Shown: positions 25,735 through 34,531 of the stretch, piece after piece
Position numbering within the stretch: the stretch's first letter is position 1
Layout: the number at the start of each line of letters is the position of its first letter
Source of the DNA: Pseudomonas chlororaphis subsp. aurantiaca
GTDB lineage: Bacteria; Pseudomonadota; Gammaproteobacteria; Pseudomonadales; Pseudomonadaceae
Length of the DNA: 64,000 bases
Assembly: GCF_013466605.1 (NCBI RefSeq)
Contig: NZ_CP059162.1
Location: 5,146,001-5,210,000, forward strand
Direction: 5' to 3'
Notes under the pieces: generated by a model
Databases searched by the model: none
What the model was told of the DNA's origin: nothing
The model's input: only the letters and a program-made list of their open reading frames with translations
Made by a program: the position numbers and the translations under genes

Positions 25735-26448
25735 TCAATCGGCGGAAGCCAGGACTCCACGAATCTCCTGTTTCACCGCCTCGAAATCCGCCGCCGCGCT
25801 GGGATCGTCCAGCAGCCGGGCCGCCAACACCGCGGCGCTTATCTTTCCGCCCTCCAGGTCGCTGGGGAAATGCACACCGGCAATGACCCGGCTGTCGGCA
25901 TTGATCTGTGCGCGACTGAACAGCTCGCTGCGTTTCTCCGGCAACGCCATGCTCAACAAGGTGGCATTGAGATAACCATTCATCGAGTGACCGCTGGGGT
26001 AGGAATCGCCCTCGGGTGGCGGCAGTACCGGCTTCACCAGTGCCGAGGCTTCGTAAGGACGCGGCCGACCATAGCTGTGCTTGGCCGGCATCAGGAACTG
26101 CACCAGGTCTTCCTGGGCCCGCCGGAAGAAGGCACGGGTCAGGGGCAGGCGCTCGATGCTGAAACCGGCGCCGAGGGATTCCCTGGCGAAGTGGAACACG
26201 CTGTCCTCCCATTCATCATCCTGCTGGACCTGGCTCACCTGCGCCCTGCTGCGCGCCGCCTGGGCCGCCAACACCGCTTTCAAATCACTGTGCTGCAGCG
26301 ACGAATCGACGGCAGGTGGCGGTGGCAGGTAGTCGACCAGCTGGAACTGATTCGCCGGCAGATAAGGCAAGGCCGCCTGCTCCGCCAGGACGATCCCCGC
26401 GCCGGACAGGGCCAGAAAAAACAGCAATGAACGCGTCAGAATAGGCAT
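25735..26448 (-). CDS. Class A non-specific acid phosphatase, periplasmic
   Basis: This 237-residue exported enzyme has a signal peptide (cut near LA-EQ, residue 22) and the full PAP2/class A phosphatase signature: K123-x6-R130-P131 (KHSYGRPRP), PSGH at 151-154 and S186-R187-x5-H193-x3-D197 (SRVIAGVHFPSD). The family dephosphorylates organic phosphomonoesters in the periplasm and resembles PhoC/PhoN. It stands alone on the minus strand. Confidence 0.92.
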   Translation of the reverse strand: MPILTRSLLFFLALSGAGIVLAEQAALPYLPANQFQLVDYLPPPPAVDSSLQHSDLKAVLAAQAARSRAQVSQVQQDDEWEDSVFHFARESLGAGFSIERLPLTRAFFRRAQEDLVQFLMPAKHSYGRPRPYEASALVKPVLPPPEGDSYPSGHSMNGYLNATLLSMALPEKRSELFSRAQINADSRVIAGVHFPSDLEGGKISAAVLAARLLDDPSAAADFEAVKQEIRGVLASAD

Positions 26449-26834
26449 ATCAAGGCCCTCGTTATTGTGAGGAGAAAAGCCGTTTGGCTTGTTCCCACCG
26501 GACCTTCACTCATGAGGCCGGCGCCTTCTTATCGGCCATTTCCCTGGGGCTTACTTGTCCCTCCTTGCCAAGGGTATGACAGTCGCTGCCAGGACCAGAT
26601 CTGAAAGCTAAGCTTTTGTTTTTACAAGCTTTAGCGCGTAAGACTCATCTCTGGATGATGAGAGTTTTGTTAATTAAAACTGTAGGAAATTTCGTAGACC
26701 CGCCCCCGCCAAAAACAATGAAATGCTCCCGCGATGACACGGAAGATTCAGGGAGGCTGTCTGTTTGATTGGCTCTGACGCTGGATCTTTTCTCGAGCAC
26801 GCTCGTCCCTGAAAAAGGAGCGGCTGGAACAGGA
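26449..26834. other. Spacer with AT-rich palindromes
   Basis: This 386-base stretch has no gene I can support. It has lower GC than its neighbours, with inverted repeats AAGCTT..AAGCTT (about 26610-26632) and AGTTTT-GTTAATT-AAAACT (26663-26681). It separates the phosphatase promoter from the stop of the next minus-strand gene. Confidence 0.55.
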
Positions 26835-27446
26835 TCATGGCTTGTTCTGCTCAAGCGGGCGCCAATCGAAATGCTGCCGTTCGCCGACGCCATTGAAGTC
26901 GACGCGATAGGTGTGTTGCTTACCGCCGATATCGCAGACGCCGATCAGGTCGTGGTTATGCTGCTCGCGAGGCGGTGGCATCTGGATACGCACGGTGCCG
27001 TGGCAGTTTTCGTAGTTGCAGGGCGCGGTATTGCGATACAGCAGGTAATCGCCACTTTCATCACGCTCGACCCAACGCCCATCGATGAACCGTGCCTGGT
27101 CGGGTGGAATGCTGGCGGTGGCCATCTTGCGTTTGCCGTTGCACAGCATCACCCCACCCATGGCGACGGCCATGATGAGGTAGGCCAGGATCCGCGACTC
27201 CACATTGAAGTAGGAAAGGATGCCCAACGCGTCGGCCAGGATCGACATGACCGAAAGCACCAGCGCCGGCAGCGATAGAAAAAATGCCACCGCGCCTTTG
27301 ATGACGCTGCCCCGGCTCACCCGTTCGACGCTCCTGGGGTCGATGACGAACTGAATGCTGGTGCGCTCGGGCGCCTGATTCTGGGCAATGTTGATGTGGT
27401 TGGTATCACCAATGGAGCCGATATTGATGCGGTTACCGTCAGACAT
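26835..27446 (-). CDS. Unrecognised two-transmembrane protein with Cys/His-rich cytoplasmic tail
   Basis: I do not recognise this 203-residue protein. It begins with an Asn/Ile-rich segment ([19 protein letters not shown]) like the short N-terminal repeats seen on some bacterial signalling or conflict proteins. Two transmembrane helices follow (about 50-72 and 84-102). The C-terminal domain contains C143, C148, H163, H165, C171 and H178, which could hold a zinc ion. It is divergent from the zinc-finger-like gene at 27589 across a 142-base spacer with a 12-base palindrome. Confidence 0.75.
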   Translation of the reverse strand: MSDGNRINIGSIGDTNHINIAQNQAPERTSIQFVIDPRSVERVSRGSVIKGAVAFFLSLPALVLSVMSILADALGILSYFNVESRILAYLIMAVAMGGVMLCNGKRKMATASIPPDQARFIDGRWVERDESGDYLLYRNTAPCNYENCHGTVRIQMPPPREQHNHDLIGVCDIGGKQHTYRVDFNGVGERQHFDWRPLEQNKP

Positions 27447-27550
27447 GAACCTGAGCCCTTTCCGGTTATGGGTGGGTCGCGCTACCTACAAGATTATGCC
27501 GAGATAGGCGCCCATGCTTGAAAAGATCAGTGCACTCCCCTTCACCACCC

Positions 27551-27562
27551 GCTATTAATAGC
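27551..27562. promoter_or_regulatory. 12-base perfect palindrome between the divergent unknown genes
   Basis: GCTATTAATAGC is fully self-complementary and lies 27 bases upstream of the 27589 start codon. It may be an operator for both genes. Confidence 0.45.
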
Positions 27563-27588
27563 TTTCTTCACTCAAGGACCCGAGCCCC

Positions 27589-28572
27589 ATGAAATTCGAC
27601 ACCGCCTACTGCATCAGCCTCGACGACAAGCTGTCGATCTATGACGTGCGCGATCTGAATTTCGACGAGACCATGGCCTTCGACTCGGCCAAGGAACAGT
27701 TCCAGTGCCCCAATGACGCCTGTCGCGCTACCTTTGCCGCGGACAACCAGTTGGGCACCTTCAATGCCAAGAACGTCAATTACATCCGCACCCCGCACTT
27801 CAAGAACCTGCCCGGCACCCGGCATATCGAGGGCTGCCCGTATGGCATCAGCAGAACCCTGGCAGCCGGCTTGGAAGACGCGCAAGACGCGGATGATCGG
27901 GAGGAACATTTCCCGTCGGAATTGCTCCTGACCCGCCGCGAATATGTGCGCAAGCCCGCCACCCCGTCAGCGGATGTCGACACGCCAAGCACTGCAGCGC
28001 CCGCCCCCTCCTCCAGCCCGCGCACGCCTCACCCGGCCCAGGCCAGCACACCGGACAAGACCAGCGTCTTTGCCCATCCGGTGGAGTGTTTTGTGTCGAA
28101 TATCGACGACAAGGAGCTGCTCAAGCGCATGCCGTTGAAGATTGGCGAGCACACGGCGTCCTATGCCTCGTTTTTCAAGAAGATCGAATACCTGCTGGAC
28201 AACAAGGGGTTGATCTACTGGGGCAAGATCAAGGAAATCAAGGACTATACCCAGAGCTTTCGCATCGACTTCGAACAGAAGATCTGGTTCAAGCAGGCGG
28301 ACGAGGCGAAAAAGAAGCCCTACTCGGTCAACGTCTACCTGAGCAAAAAGCTGATCGAGAACTACCGCAAGCGCAAAGCCTTCCTCGAAGAGATCAAGCA
28401 CGCCATCGACAGCGAACAAGAGCTGTATTGCTTCTTTTATGGCGTGACCCCGGAACTGAAACAGGTGCCGAGCAAGAAACACCCCGAACAGACGTTCGGA
28501 GTATTCAGCGCCAACATCGAGAACCTCGACCACTTCATCATTCGTGAAGCACCGGGGTTGGCGACGGGTTAG
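27589..28572 (+). CDS. Unrecognised protein with CoiA-like N-terminal zinc finger
   Basis: This 327-residue protein has an AAGGA ribosome site. The N-terminal 90 residues carry C40-x4-C45 (FQCPNDACRATF), HF at 70-71 (RTPHFKNLPG) and H79-x3-C83 (RHIEGCPYG). This C-C-HF-H-C arrangement resembles the N-terminal zinc finger of CoiA-type competence proteins and of some nuclease-associated proteins. A Pro/Ser/Ala-rich linker (about 122-160) leads to a 165-residue C-terminal domain rich in Lys and aromatic residues (LIYWGKIKEIKDYTQSFRI) that I do not recognise. No nuclease motif is evident. It ends three bases before the convergent TauE gene. Confidence 0.75.
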   Translation: MKFDTAYCISLDDKLSIYDVRDLNFDETMAFDSAKEQFQCPNDACRATFAADNQLGTFNAKNVNYIRTPHFKNLPGTRHIEGCPYGISRTLAAGLEDAQDADDREEHFPSELLLTRREYVRKPATPSADVDTPSTAAPAPSSSPRTPHPAQASTPDKTSVFAHPVECFVSNIDDKELLKRMPLKIGEHTASYASFFKKIEYLLDNKGLIYWGKIKEIKDYTQSFRIDFEQKIWFKQADEAKKKPYSVNVYLSKKLIENYRKRKAFLEEIKHAIDSEQELYCFFYGVTPELKQVPSKKHPEQTFGVFSANIENLDHFIIREAPGLATG

Positions 28573-28575
28573 CCC

Positions 28576-29388
28576 TTAGCTGACCAGCATGCCGAGCATC
28601 ACCAGCACCAGCAGGCCGATATACACCCACGCATGCAACCGATCGGGAATGCGCCCGATCCACGGCGAAGCCAGGCGAATGCCCAGCAATGAACCGAGGG
28701 TCAACACGGCAAAGGCCAGCAGGTCGACATAGCCGATAAACCAGGGGCCCAGATCGAAACGGCTGAAGCCGGCCAGAGCCATATAGGTCAAGGTCCCGGC
28801 CAGGGCCACCGGCACGCTCAGCGGGTTGGCCATGGACGTGGCCTGGGTCATGCTCAGGCCGCAACGGCGCAGCAGGGGCACGGTCATCACACTGCCGCCG
28901 ACACCCAGGAAGGTAGCGATGGCCCCGATGCCCAGGCCGCCGGTGGTTTCCAGTCGCCCCAGGCGGCGCGGCGCACGGGTGTCGACCCGCTCAAGAAAGC
29001 CACGACGCAGCAGGCAATCGGCAATGGTCAGCGCCAGGTAGGCGATAAAGGCGTAACGCATCACCTCACCACTGACCGCCATCGCCAGGACCGCTCCCGC
29101 TATCGCGCCCAGCCCGATATAGCCACCCAGCGGCCACAGGTAATGCCGAATCAGATTGCCGGCGCGACGGTGTTTGCCGGTGGCCATCAACGCATTGACA
29201 ATCATCACGCAGGTCGAGGTGGCGACCGCTATATGCATGGCCGACTGGGCAACGGCATCGTCAGCACCATGGCTGCCCAGCAGCAGGCGATACAGCAGTG
29301 GCACCACCACAAAACCGCCACCAAAACCGAACAACACCGCGCTGATCCCGGTCATGCAGCCGAACAGCCCCAGCCATAGATAAAACAT
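28576..29388 (-). CDS. TauE/SafE-family membrane exporter
   Basis: This 270-residue protein has seven to eight hydrophobic segments and the family features GFGGGFVVVPLLY near the N-terminus and GVGGSVMTVPLLRRCGLSMTQATSMAN in the second half (the two glycine-rich repeats). The family exports sulphite, sulphoacetate or related anions. It is divergent from an AraC regulator across 113 bases, which suggests that regulator controls it. Confidence 0.88.
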   Translation of the reverse strand: MFYLWLGLFGCMTGISAVLFGFGGGFVVVPLLYRLLLGSHGADDAVAQSAMHIAVATSTCVMIVNALMATGKHRRAGNLIRHYLWPLGGYIGLGAIAGAVLAMAVSGEVMRYAFIAYLALTIADCLLRRGFLERVDTRAPRRLGRLETTGGLGIGAIATFLGVGGSVMTVPLLRRCGLSMTQATSMANPLSVPVALAGTLTYMALAGFSRFDLGPWFIGYVDLLAFAVLTLGSLLGIRLASPWIGRIPDRLHAWVYIGLLVLVMLGMLVS

Positions 29389-29501
29389 CGAAGATCCTCC
29401 GTTGGCAGAAGACCTCGACGATAGAGCGCCAGGGCTTGGCCGACTTTAGCAAGTCAGCCAATATTGTTTGTATTTACGCCAACCCGCGGACGCCTGACGC
29501 C

Positions 29502-30272
29502 ATGCGTAACACTTCGATCGACCTGCTGGATCACACTCCACGCGCCGTGGTGGCGATCGGCACCGATTACCCCCACGGCCACCTGTTGCCGAGCCATAGC
29601 CATCGTCGTGCGCAGCTGTTGTATGGCGCCACCGGAGTGATGCAGGTCAGCACCACGAATGGCCGCTGGGTGGTGCCGCCACAGCGCGCGGTATGGATTG
29701 CGCCCCGGGTCGACCATGAGGTGCTGATGCTCGGGGTCAGCACCCGCAGTCTTTACATCGAACCGGAGGAGATGCCGGCCTTGGGCGATGAGTGCCAGGT
29801 GATCAGCGTGTCACCACTGATGCGTCAGTTGCTGATGGAGGCGGTGGATCTGCCGCTGGTGTATGACGAGGATGGACGCGACGGTGTGCTGATCAGCCTG
29901 CTGCTGCATGAACTGAACCGCACCACCCGCCTGCCCCTGCACATTCCCCTGCCCGAAACGCCACGCCTGCTCACGCTGTGCCAGGCCTTCCTGCAACAAC
30001 CCAATGCCCACCAGTCCCCCGAGCAATGGGCGCAGCAGCTGCATATCAGCCTGCGCACCTTCAACCGCCTGTTCCGCGAGCAGACCGGCATGAGTTTCGT
30101 CCAGTGGCGCCAGCGCGCCTGCGTGGTCAGGGCCTTGACCCGACTGGCCGCGGGCGAGGCGGTGACGCGAATCGCCCTCGATTTCGGCTATGACAGCCCC
30201 GCCGCCTTTTCCACCATGTTCCGCCGGGTAGCGGGGCAACCACCCAGCGCCTACCTGGAAACCGGGGCATAG
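29502..30272 (+). CDS. AraC-family transcriptional regulator with cupin sensor
   Basis: The protein has 256 residues from the ATG at 29502. An earlier in-frame start adds 22 unconserved residues. The N-terminal cupin part (GHLLPSHSHRRAQLLYGATGVM in pieces, WVVPPQRAVWIAPRVDHEV) and two C-terminal HTH motifs (QWAQQLHISLRTFNRLFREQ, IALDFGYDSPAAFSTMFRRV) are typical of the NimR/YdfH-like branch of AraC regulators. Divergence from the TauE exporter suggests it senses that exporter's substrate or a toxic analogue. Confidence 0.9.
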   Translation: MRNTSIDLLDHTPRAVVAIGTDYPHGHLLPSHSHRRAQLLYGATGVMQVSTTNGRWVVPPQRAVWIAPRVDHEVLMLGVSTRSLYIEPEEMPALGDECQVISVSPLMRQLLMEAVDLPLVYDEDGRDGVLISLLLHELNRTTRLPLHIPLPETPRLLTLCQAFLQQPNAHQSPEQWAQQLHISLRTFNRLFREQTGMSFVQWRQRACVVRALTRLAAGEAVTRIALDFGYDSPAAFSTMFRRVAGQPPSAYLETGA

Positions 30273-30323
30273 CGCCAGGACAAGCCTTGTCACAAAGACG
30301 TTGGGGCGATCGGCAAAATGAGT

Positions 30324-30359
30324 TTGATCCGGGCGCAAAACAACTGTACAAATAAACAG
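30324..30359 (+). promoter_or_regulatory. Predicted LexA (SOS) box overlapping a sigma70-like promoter
   Basis: CTGTACAAATAAACAG (30344-30359) matches CTGT-N8-ACAG exactly, with an AT-rich core. A -35-like TTGATC (30324-30329) and a -10-like TACAAA (30347-30352) are 17 bases apart, so LexA would cover the -10. The start codon of the XRE gene is at 30401. Confidence 0.65.
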
Positions 30360-30400
30360 TACTTTATCAACTCATCTTCACCCGCTTCCGGAGAAAACCC

Positions 30401-30718
30401 ATGGCCTCACTCGCGATGAAAGTCACCCTGGAACGTATCGCCCTCTTCCAGTTCACCCCAGAACACTGCATTCAAGCCCGAGCCATGCTGGGTTGGAACC
30501 AGGAACATCTGTCACAAGAGTCCGGCGTCTCGGTAGCCGCCATTCGCCGCTTCGAGGCGGGCGGCGATTTGCTCGACGTGACCCGGCTGGCACTGGCCTT
30601 TCGCCTGGAAGCAGAAGGCCTGGTGTTCTTCCCCGGCTTCGCCCCGGGGCGTGGCATGAACATCAAGGGCGCCACACCCAACCCGATGGAACGGCCCGAC
30701 TACGCCATGATCGAGTGA
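30401..30718 (+). CDS. XRE-family HTH transcriptional regulator
   Basis: This 105-residue protein has one lambda-repressor-type HTH (about 22-75: ARAMLGWNQEHLSQESGVSV, then RRFEAGGDLLDV). The C-terminal 30 residues include a short FFPGFAPGRG segment and no peptidase domain, so it is not a LexA/CI-type self-cleaving repressor. A GGAG ribosome site and a predicted LexA box precede it, which suggests DNA-damage control. The 3' end overlaps the convergent kinase gene by 19 bases. Confidence 0.88.
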   Translation: MASLAMKVTLERIALFQFTPEHCIQARAMLGWNQEHLSQESGVSVAAIRRFEAGGDLLDVTRLALAFRLEAEGLVFFPGFAPGRGMNIKGATPNPMERPDYAMIE

Positions 30719-31257
30719 TCCAGGGCGCTCAGTACCTCTTCCTGTAATGCCTGCACCGAGCGGTGAGTGGCATCGAGGCGGATTACCGGGCAGCTCAGCC
30801 CGGTGATCCAGCTCTCATGTCGGCGCAGGCTGCGCGTACCTTGGCCCCCCGTGTCGTAGCCGGCCGCCCAGGCAAGAAAGGTCTGAGTAGCGAGATGGCG
30901 TGCACCGCCCTCATGGATCTGCTTGCCATAACGCTGAAACTCGCGCACCTGCAAACGCTGCAGGCGAATCTCGGGGTCCAGGCGGAGGAAAATGGCATGG
31001 GTGAAGGTCGGAATCATCGGGTCACCCCAGCCGCACAAGGAGCCGGACAACACCCAGCCGTCCAACCCGGCCACCTGCTGCTGTAACAGCTGGATGCGCT
31101 CGTCCCGTGGACGGCGCAAGCTGAAAGGCTGTTCGCTGGGGCGCCAGAAGAAGTTATCGGAGTCGAAATGCGCGATCCCCAAGCGCTGGGCCAGCGCCTG
31201 ACCCAAGGTCGTGGTACCGGAACCGGACGCGCCAAACAGATGAAGCCGATAAGCCAT
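30700..31257 (-). CDS. P-loop nucleotide kinase-like protein (adenylate kinase/shikimate kinase fold)
   Basis: The protein has 185 residues from MAYRLHLFGASG. The Walker A GASGSGTTT (9-17) and the following AQRLGIAHFDSDNFFW (base-side Asp pair) resemble FlaR/AAA_18-type small kinases, which are often annotated as topology-modulation or adenylate-kinase-like proteins. The substrate cannot be told from sequence. A longer frame upstream adds 19 atypical residues and was not used. It is convergent with the XRE gene. Confidence 0.82.
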   Translation of the reverse strand: MAYRLHLFGASGSGTTTLGQALAQRLGIAHFDSDNFFWRPSEQPFSLRRPRDERIQLLQQQVAGLDGWVLSGSLCGWGDPMIPTFTHAIFLRLDPEIRLQRLQVREFQRYGKQIHEGGARHLATQTFLAWAAGYDTGGQGTRSLRRHESWITGLSCPVIRLDATHRSVQALQEEVLSALDHSIMA

Positions 31258-31359
31258 CACAAGGTCCGTCGGGGCATTGGGGGAGTTTTCTAGATACTCC
31301 CCAGGCCCGGACACGGCAACCTGGCGATGGCCGGGCTCAGGGAGTAGCCGATGAAGGGT

Positions 31360-32418
31360 CTACAGATCGCTTGCCGTTACCTGCTCGGCCATGGGGTCGA
31401 CCTCTATCCACCAGGCGTGCCCCCGTTGCGGGTGCGCCAGGTTGAAGGCATCGCCCATCTGCGGCGTGGCAATGGCGATGCTGCGCTCCCAGGCCAGCGA
31501 GAGGATGCGGTCGAACGGTTCATACCAGGCATGCATCGACAGGTCGAACGTGCCGTTGTGGATAGGTAACAACCAGCGGCCCTTGAGGTCGATGTGCGCC
31601 TGCAAGGTCTGCTCCGGCTGCATGTGCACACCCGGCCACTCGACGTTGTAGGCGCCAGTTTCCATCAGGGTCAGGTCGAAAGGGCCGTAACGTTCGCCGA
31701 TCCGCTTGAAGCCGTCGAAGTAACCGCTGTCACCGCTGAAAAAGATCCGGATGTCGCCATCGATCATCACCCAGGACGCCCACAGCGTGTTGTTGCCGTC
31801 GAACAGGCCACGGCCGGAGAAATGCTGCGAAGGCGTGGCGATAAAACGAATGCCATCGACTTCCGTGCCTTCCCACCAGTCCAGCTGGCGCACCTTGTCG
31901 GCCGGCAAGCCCCACTTCACCAGGGTATCGCCCACGCCCAGGGGCGTGAGGAAATAGCGGGTCTTGTCCGCCAGCTTGAGCACGGTCTGGTGGTCCAGGT
32001 GATCGTAGTGGTCATGGGACAGGATCACCGCTTCGATTGGCGGCAATTCGGCCAGGCTGATAGGCGGCTGGTGGAAACGCTTGGGACCAGCCCACTGCAC
32101 CGGCGATGCGCGTTCGGCGAATACCGGATCGGTGATCCAGAACTTGTCGTGCAGCTTCAATAACACCGTCGAATGCCCCAGGCGATAGACACTCTGGTTC
32201 GGCGCCGCCAGCAGCTGTTCGTGGGTCAATGGCTGGACCGGAATAGCCCCGATCGGACGGGTATCACGCGGTTTGTGGAACAACATGCGCCAGAAAATAC
32301 TCAGCGTCTTGCCCAGCCCGGCACGCCGGACCGGCGCATGATTACGGAACGCACCTTGTTCCTGCAGGGACGTTTCGGGGCGTGAGGTGCTGTCTGCACG
32401 GGAAGAGAGAGTGGCCAT
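31360..32418 (-). CDS. Metallo-beta-lactamase-fold hydrolase, NAPE-PLD/UlaG type
   Basis: This 352-residue protein has the zinc motif HDHYDH (135-140) followed by H204-region SQHFSGRG and FSGDSGYFDGF. This is the pattern of N-acyl-phosphatidylethanolamine phospholipase D-like and RomA-type hydrolases. An N-terminal basic stretch (RNHAPVRRAGLGKT) may associate with membranes, though no clear signal peptide is seen. It is divergent from a TetR gene with a near-perfect 28-bp palindrome between them, so TetR repression is likely. Confidence 0.9.
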   Translation of the reverse strand: MATLSSRADSTSRPETSLQEQGAFRNHAPVRRAGLGKTLSIFWRMLFHKPRDTRPIGAIPVQPLTHEQLLAAPNQSVYRLGHSTVLLKLHDKFWITDPVFAERASPVQWAGPKRFHQPPISLAELPPIEAVILSHDHYDHLDHQTVLKLADKTRYFLTPLGVGDTLVKWGLPADKVRQLDWWEGTEVDGIRFIATPSQHFSGRGLFDGNNTLWASWVMIDGDIRIFFSGDSGYFDGFKRIGERYGPFDLTLMETGAYNVEWPGVHMQPEQTLQAHIDLKGRWLLPIHNGTFDLSMHAWYEPFDRILSLAWERSIAIATPQMGDAFNLAHPQRGHAWWIEVDPMAEQVTASDL

Positions 32419-32514
32419 GAATCAGTGACTCCAAGGAACCCGACAAGGCTCCGGTGATTCTCTGCGGAACGAGAAAGGCCAATGCACGCAAGCGTCAGCC
32501 GACCATCATTTTTT

Positions 32515-32547
32515 CTGTCAAAAACTACACTGCACAGTATAGTTTTT
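32515..32547. promoter_or_regulatory. TetR operator candidate: 28-bp near-perfect palindrome over a promoter
   Basis: AAAAACTA at 32520-32527 and TAGTTTTT at 32540-32547 flank an imperfect CACTGCACAGTA centre. 24 of 28 positions are symmetric. A -35-like CTGTCA (32515-32520) and a -10-like TATAGT (32538-32543) with 17-base spacing run toward the TetR gene and overlap the palindrome, as expected for autorepression. Confidence 0.75.
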
Positions 32548-32620
32548 CTAGATTGCAACAAACCCGGGACTAAGTAAACTGCCCCGGACAACTGCCAACG
32601 ACCGCCATCGAACCCAACTT

Positions 32621-33229
32621 ATGACAGCTCCGAAGCGCCTGACCGACCTCAAACGCGAAGCCATCATCCAGGCGGCGATTACCGAATTCCACGCCAGCGG
32701 GTTCGATATCACCAGCATGGACAAGATCGCGGCAACGGCCAGAGTGTCCAAGCGCACGGTGTACAACCACTTCCCCAGCAAGGAGGAGTTGTTCACCGAG
32801 ATCATGCATAAGTTATGGGCGAGCATCAGGGCGCAAGCGGACATTCTTTACCACCCCGGATTAACCCTGCGTGAACAGTTGCGGGAATTGCTGATGGCCA
32901 AGCTGCAACTGCTGGCCGATGAAAACTTCCTCAACCTGGCGCGGATTGCGATTGCCGCTACCCTGCACTCCCCCGAACGCGCCCAGTACATGGTGGCGCG
33001 CATGGGCGAGCGTGAAGAAAGCCTGATGGTGTGGATTCGCTCGGCCCGGGCGGATGGCCGGCTCAAGCCCCTGGACCCGGACTTCGCCGCCCAGCAGCTC
33101 CACGGCATGCTCAAGGCGTTTGCCTTCTGGCCGCAGATCACCATGAACCAGCCGCCCCTCAAGGAAGACGAACAGCGGCGCGTCGTCGAGTCCACGCTGG
33201 ACATGTTCCTGGCCTGCTATCAAGCCTGA
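32621..33229 (+). CDS. TetR/AcrR-family transcriptional repressor
   Basis: This 202-residue protein has an N-terminal HTH (ITSMDKIAATARVSKRTVYNHF, about 28-50) that is canonical, followed by an AefR-like C-terminal domain (LARIAIAATLHSPERAQYMVARMG in pieces). It is divergent from the metallo-beta-lactamase-fold gene and sits beside a 28-bp palindrome, so it probably represses both that gene and itself. The ligand is unknown. Confidence 0.92.
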   Translation: MTAPKRLTDLKREAIIQAAITEFHASGFDITSMDKIAATARVSKRTVYNHFPSKEELFTEIMHKLWASIRAQADILYHPGLTLREQLRELLMAKLQLLADENFLNLARIAIAATLHSPERAQYMVARMGEREESLMVWIRSARADGRLKPLDPDFAAQQLHGMLKAFAFWPQITMNQPPLKEDEQRRVVESTLDMFLACYQA

Positions 33230-33454
33230 CGCCCTTCCCCCGGTTGCTCCAACCAGCGGATCTGCCGGCTGCCTCGACTTGCACCAAGCGCTCTGCAATG
33301 GGCGTTTGCGTACGTTCGTTCCACTAAATGGCTTGCAAGGACACTGATTATTCTTCTTGGAATAAATGACAATGTTCGCCGCCTTGCCCAATGAAGGGTG
33401 ACGGCCAATAAAAACACCACAAAGTGTTTCAAATCCGGGCTGGCATGGAAATTT

Positions 33455-34531
33455 ATGGATAACCAACAAGGCAAAGGGCTGTCATTTGCCAAGCGTATTT
33501 ACCTGCCAAGGCTGGTCGGCCTGGGGATCGGCAGCCTCAGCGTATTCGCCGGCTTGTACCCGGTGCCGCAACCGACCTGGGTTTGGCTGTTCCTGCTGTT
33601 CAACGGCTTTATCTGGCCGCACCTGGCGTACCTGATCTCGACCCGCGCGGCCTTCCCCTACCAGGCCGAACGCCACAACCTGCTGTGCGACTCGCTCTTC
33701 GGTGGTTTCTGGGCGGCGGCGATACAGTTCAATCCGCTGCCCACGGTGACCATTCTGGCGATGATGGCGATGAATAACGTCGCAGCCGGTGGCCTGCGCC
33801 TGTTCATCCATGGCTCCGTGGCACAACTGAGCGGTGTCGTGCTTTCGTGGTTGTTGCTCGGTCCTGCCTTCACCGGGCATGCCACCCAGATGCAGATATA
33901 CGCCTGCCTGCCGATGCTGACTCTCTATCCGATGGCAGTAGGCATGGTCTGCTACCGGCTGGCAATCAAACTCTCCGAGCACAAACGCACCCTCAGCGCG
34001 CTGAGCCGCACCGACAGCCTGACCGGCCTGCTCAACCACGGCGCCTGGAAAGACCTGCTGCACCTCAAGTTCACCAAGTGCCAGCAACAACGCTGCCACG
34101 GCACCATTGCCTTGATCGACATCGATCACTTCAAACACATCAATGACAGCTACGGCCATATCCTCGGCGACGCCGTGCTGCATCAGTTGAGCCGGGACCT
34201 CAAGCTCAACCTGCGCCAGGACGACCTGGCCGGGCGCTATGGCGGCGATGAGTTCTGCGTGATCCTGCCGGAGACCTCGATCCACCAGGCCCGCGAAGTG
34301 TTGGAGCGGCTGCGGGAAGTCTTCGGCAACTATCGCCATCCGGGCGTGCCACAACTCAGGGTCAGCCTGAGTATCGGCCTGGCCGCCTGGCACCCGGGGT
34401 TGCGCGATGCCGCAATGTGGCTCATGGAGGCCGACAAAGCCCTGTATGCCGCGAAAAACACCGGGCGCAACAAAGTCGCCGCCGCCAGTCCGGTAAACGA
34501 CACCCTTCTTGCCGTGCCGACCGGCCCTTGA
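33455..34531 (+). CDS. MASE2-GGDEF diguanylate cyclase (AdrA-like)
   Basis: The protein has 358 residues from the ATG at 33455 (a GTG 19 codons upstream is possible). The N-terminal MASE2 domain (IYLPRLVGLGIGSLSVFAG, then several hydrophobic helices to about 165) is followed by a GGDEF domain with an intact active site RYGGDEF and an RxxD inhibitory site (RQDD) five residues before it. It should make c-di-GMP with product feedback, as in AdrA/DgcC, which promotes cellulose and biofilm. Next on the same strand is a PAS-PAS chemotaxis transducer. Confidence 0.93.
   Translation: MDNQQGKGLSFAKRIYLPRLVGLGIGSLSVFAGLYPVPQPTWVWLFLLFNGFIWPHLAYLISTRAAFPYQAERHNLLCDSLFGGFWAAAIQFNPLPTVTILAMMAMNNVAAGGLRLFIHGSVAQLSGVVLSWLLLGPAFTGHATQMQIYACLPMLTLYPMAVGMVCYRLAIKLSEHKRTLSALSRTDSLTGLLNHGAWKDLLHLKFTKCQQQRCHGTIALIDIDHFKHINDSYGHILGDAVLHQLSRDLKLNLRQDDLAGRYGGDEFCVILPETSIHQAREVLERLREVFGNYRHPGVPQLRVSLSIGLAAWHPGLRDAAMWLMEADKALYAAKNTGRNKVAAASPVNDTLLAVPTGP

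Noticed and set aside
27589..28572. Calling the CoiA-like gene a nuclease or competence protein
   Set aside because: Only the finger arrangement resembles CoiA; no nuclease motif is visible.
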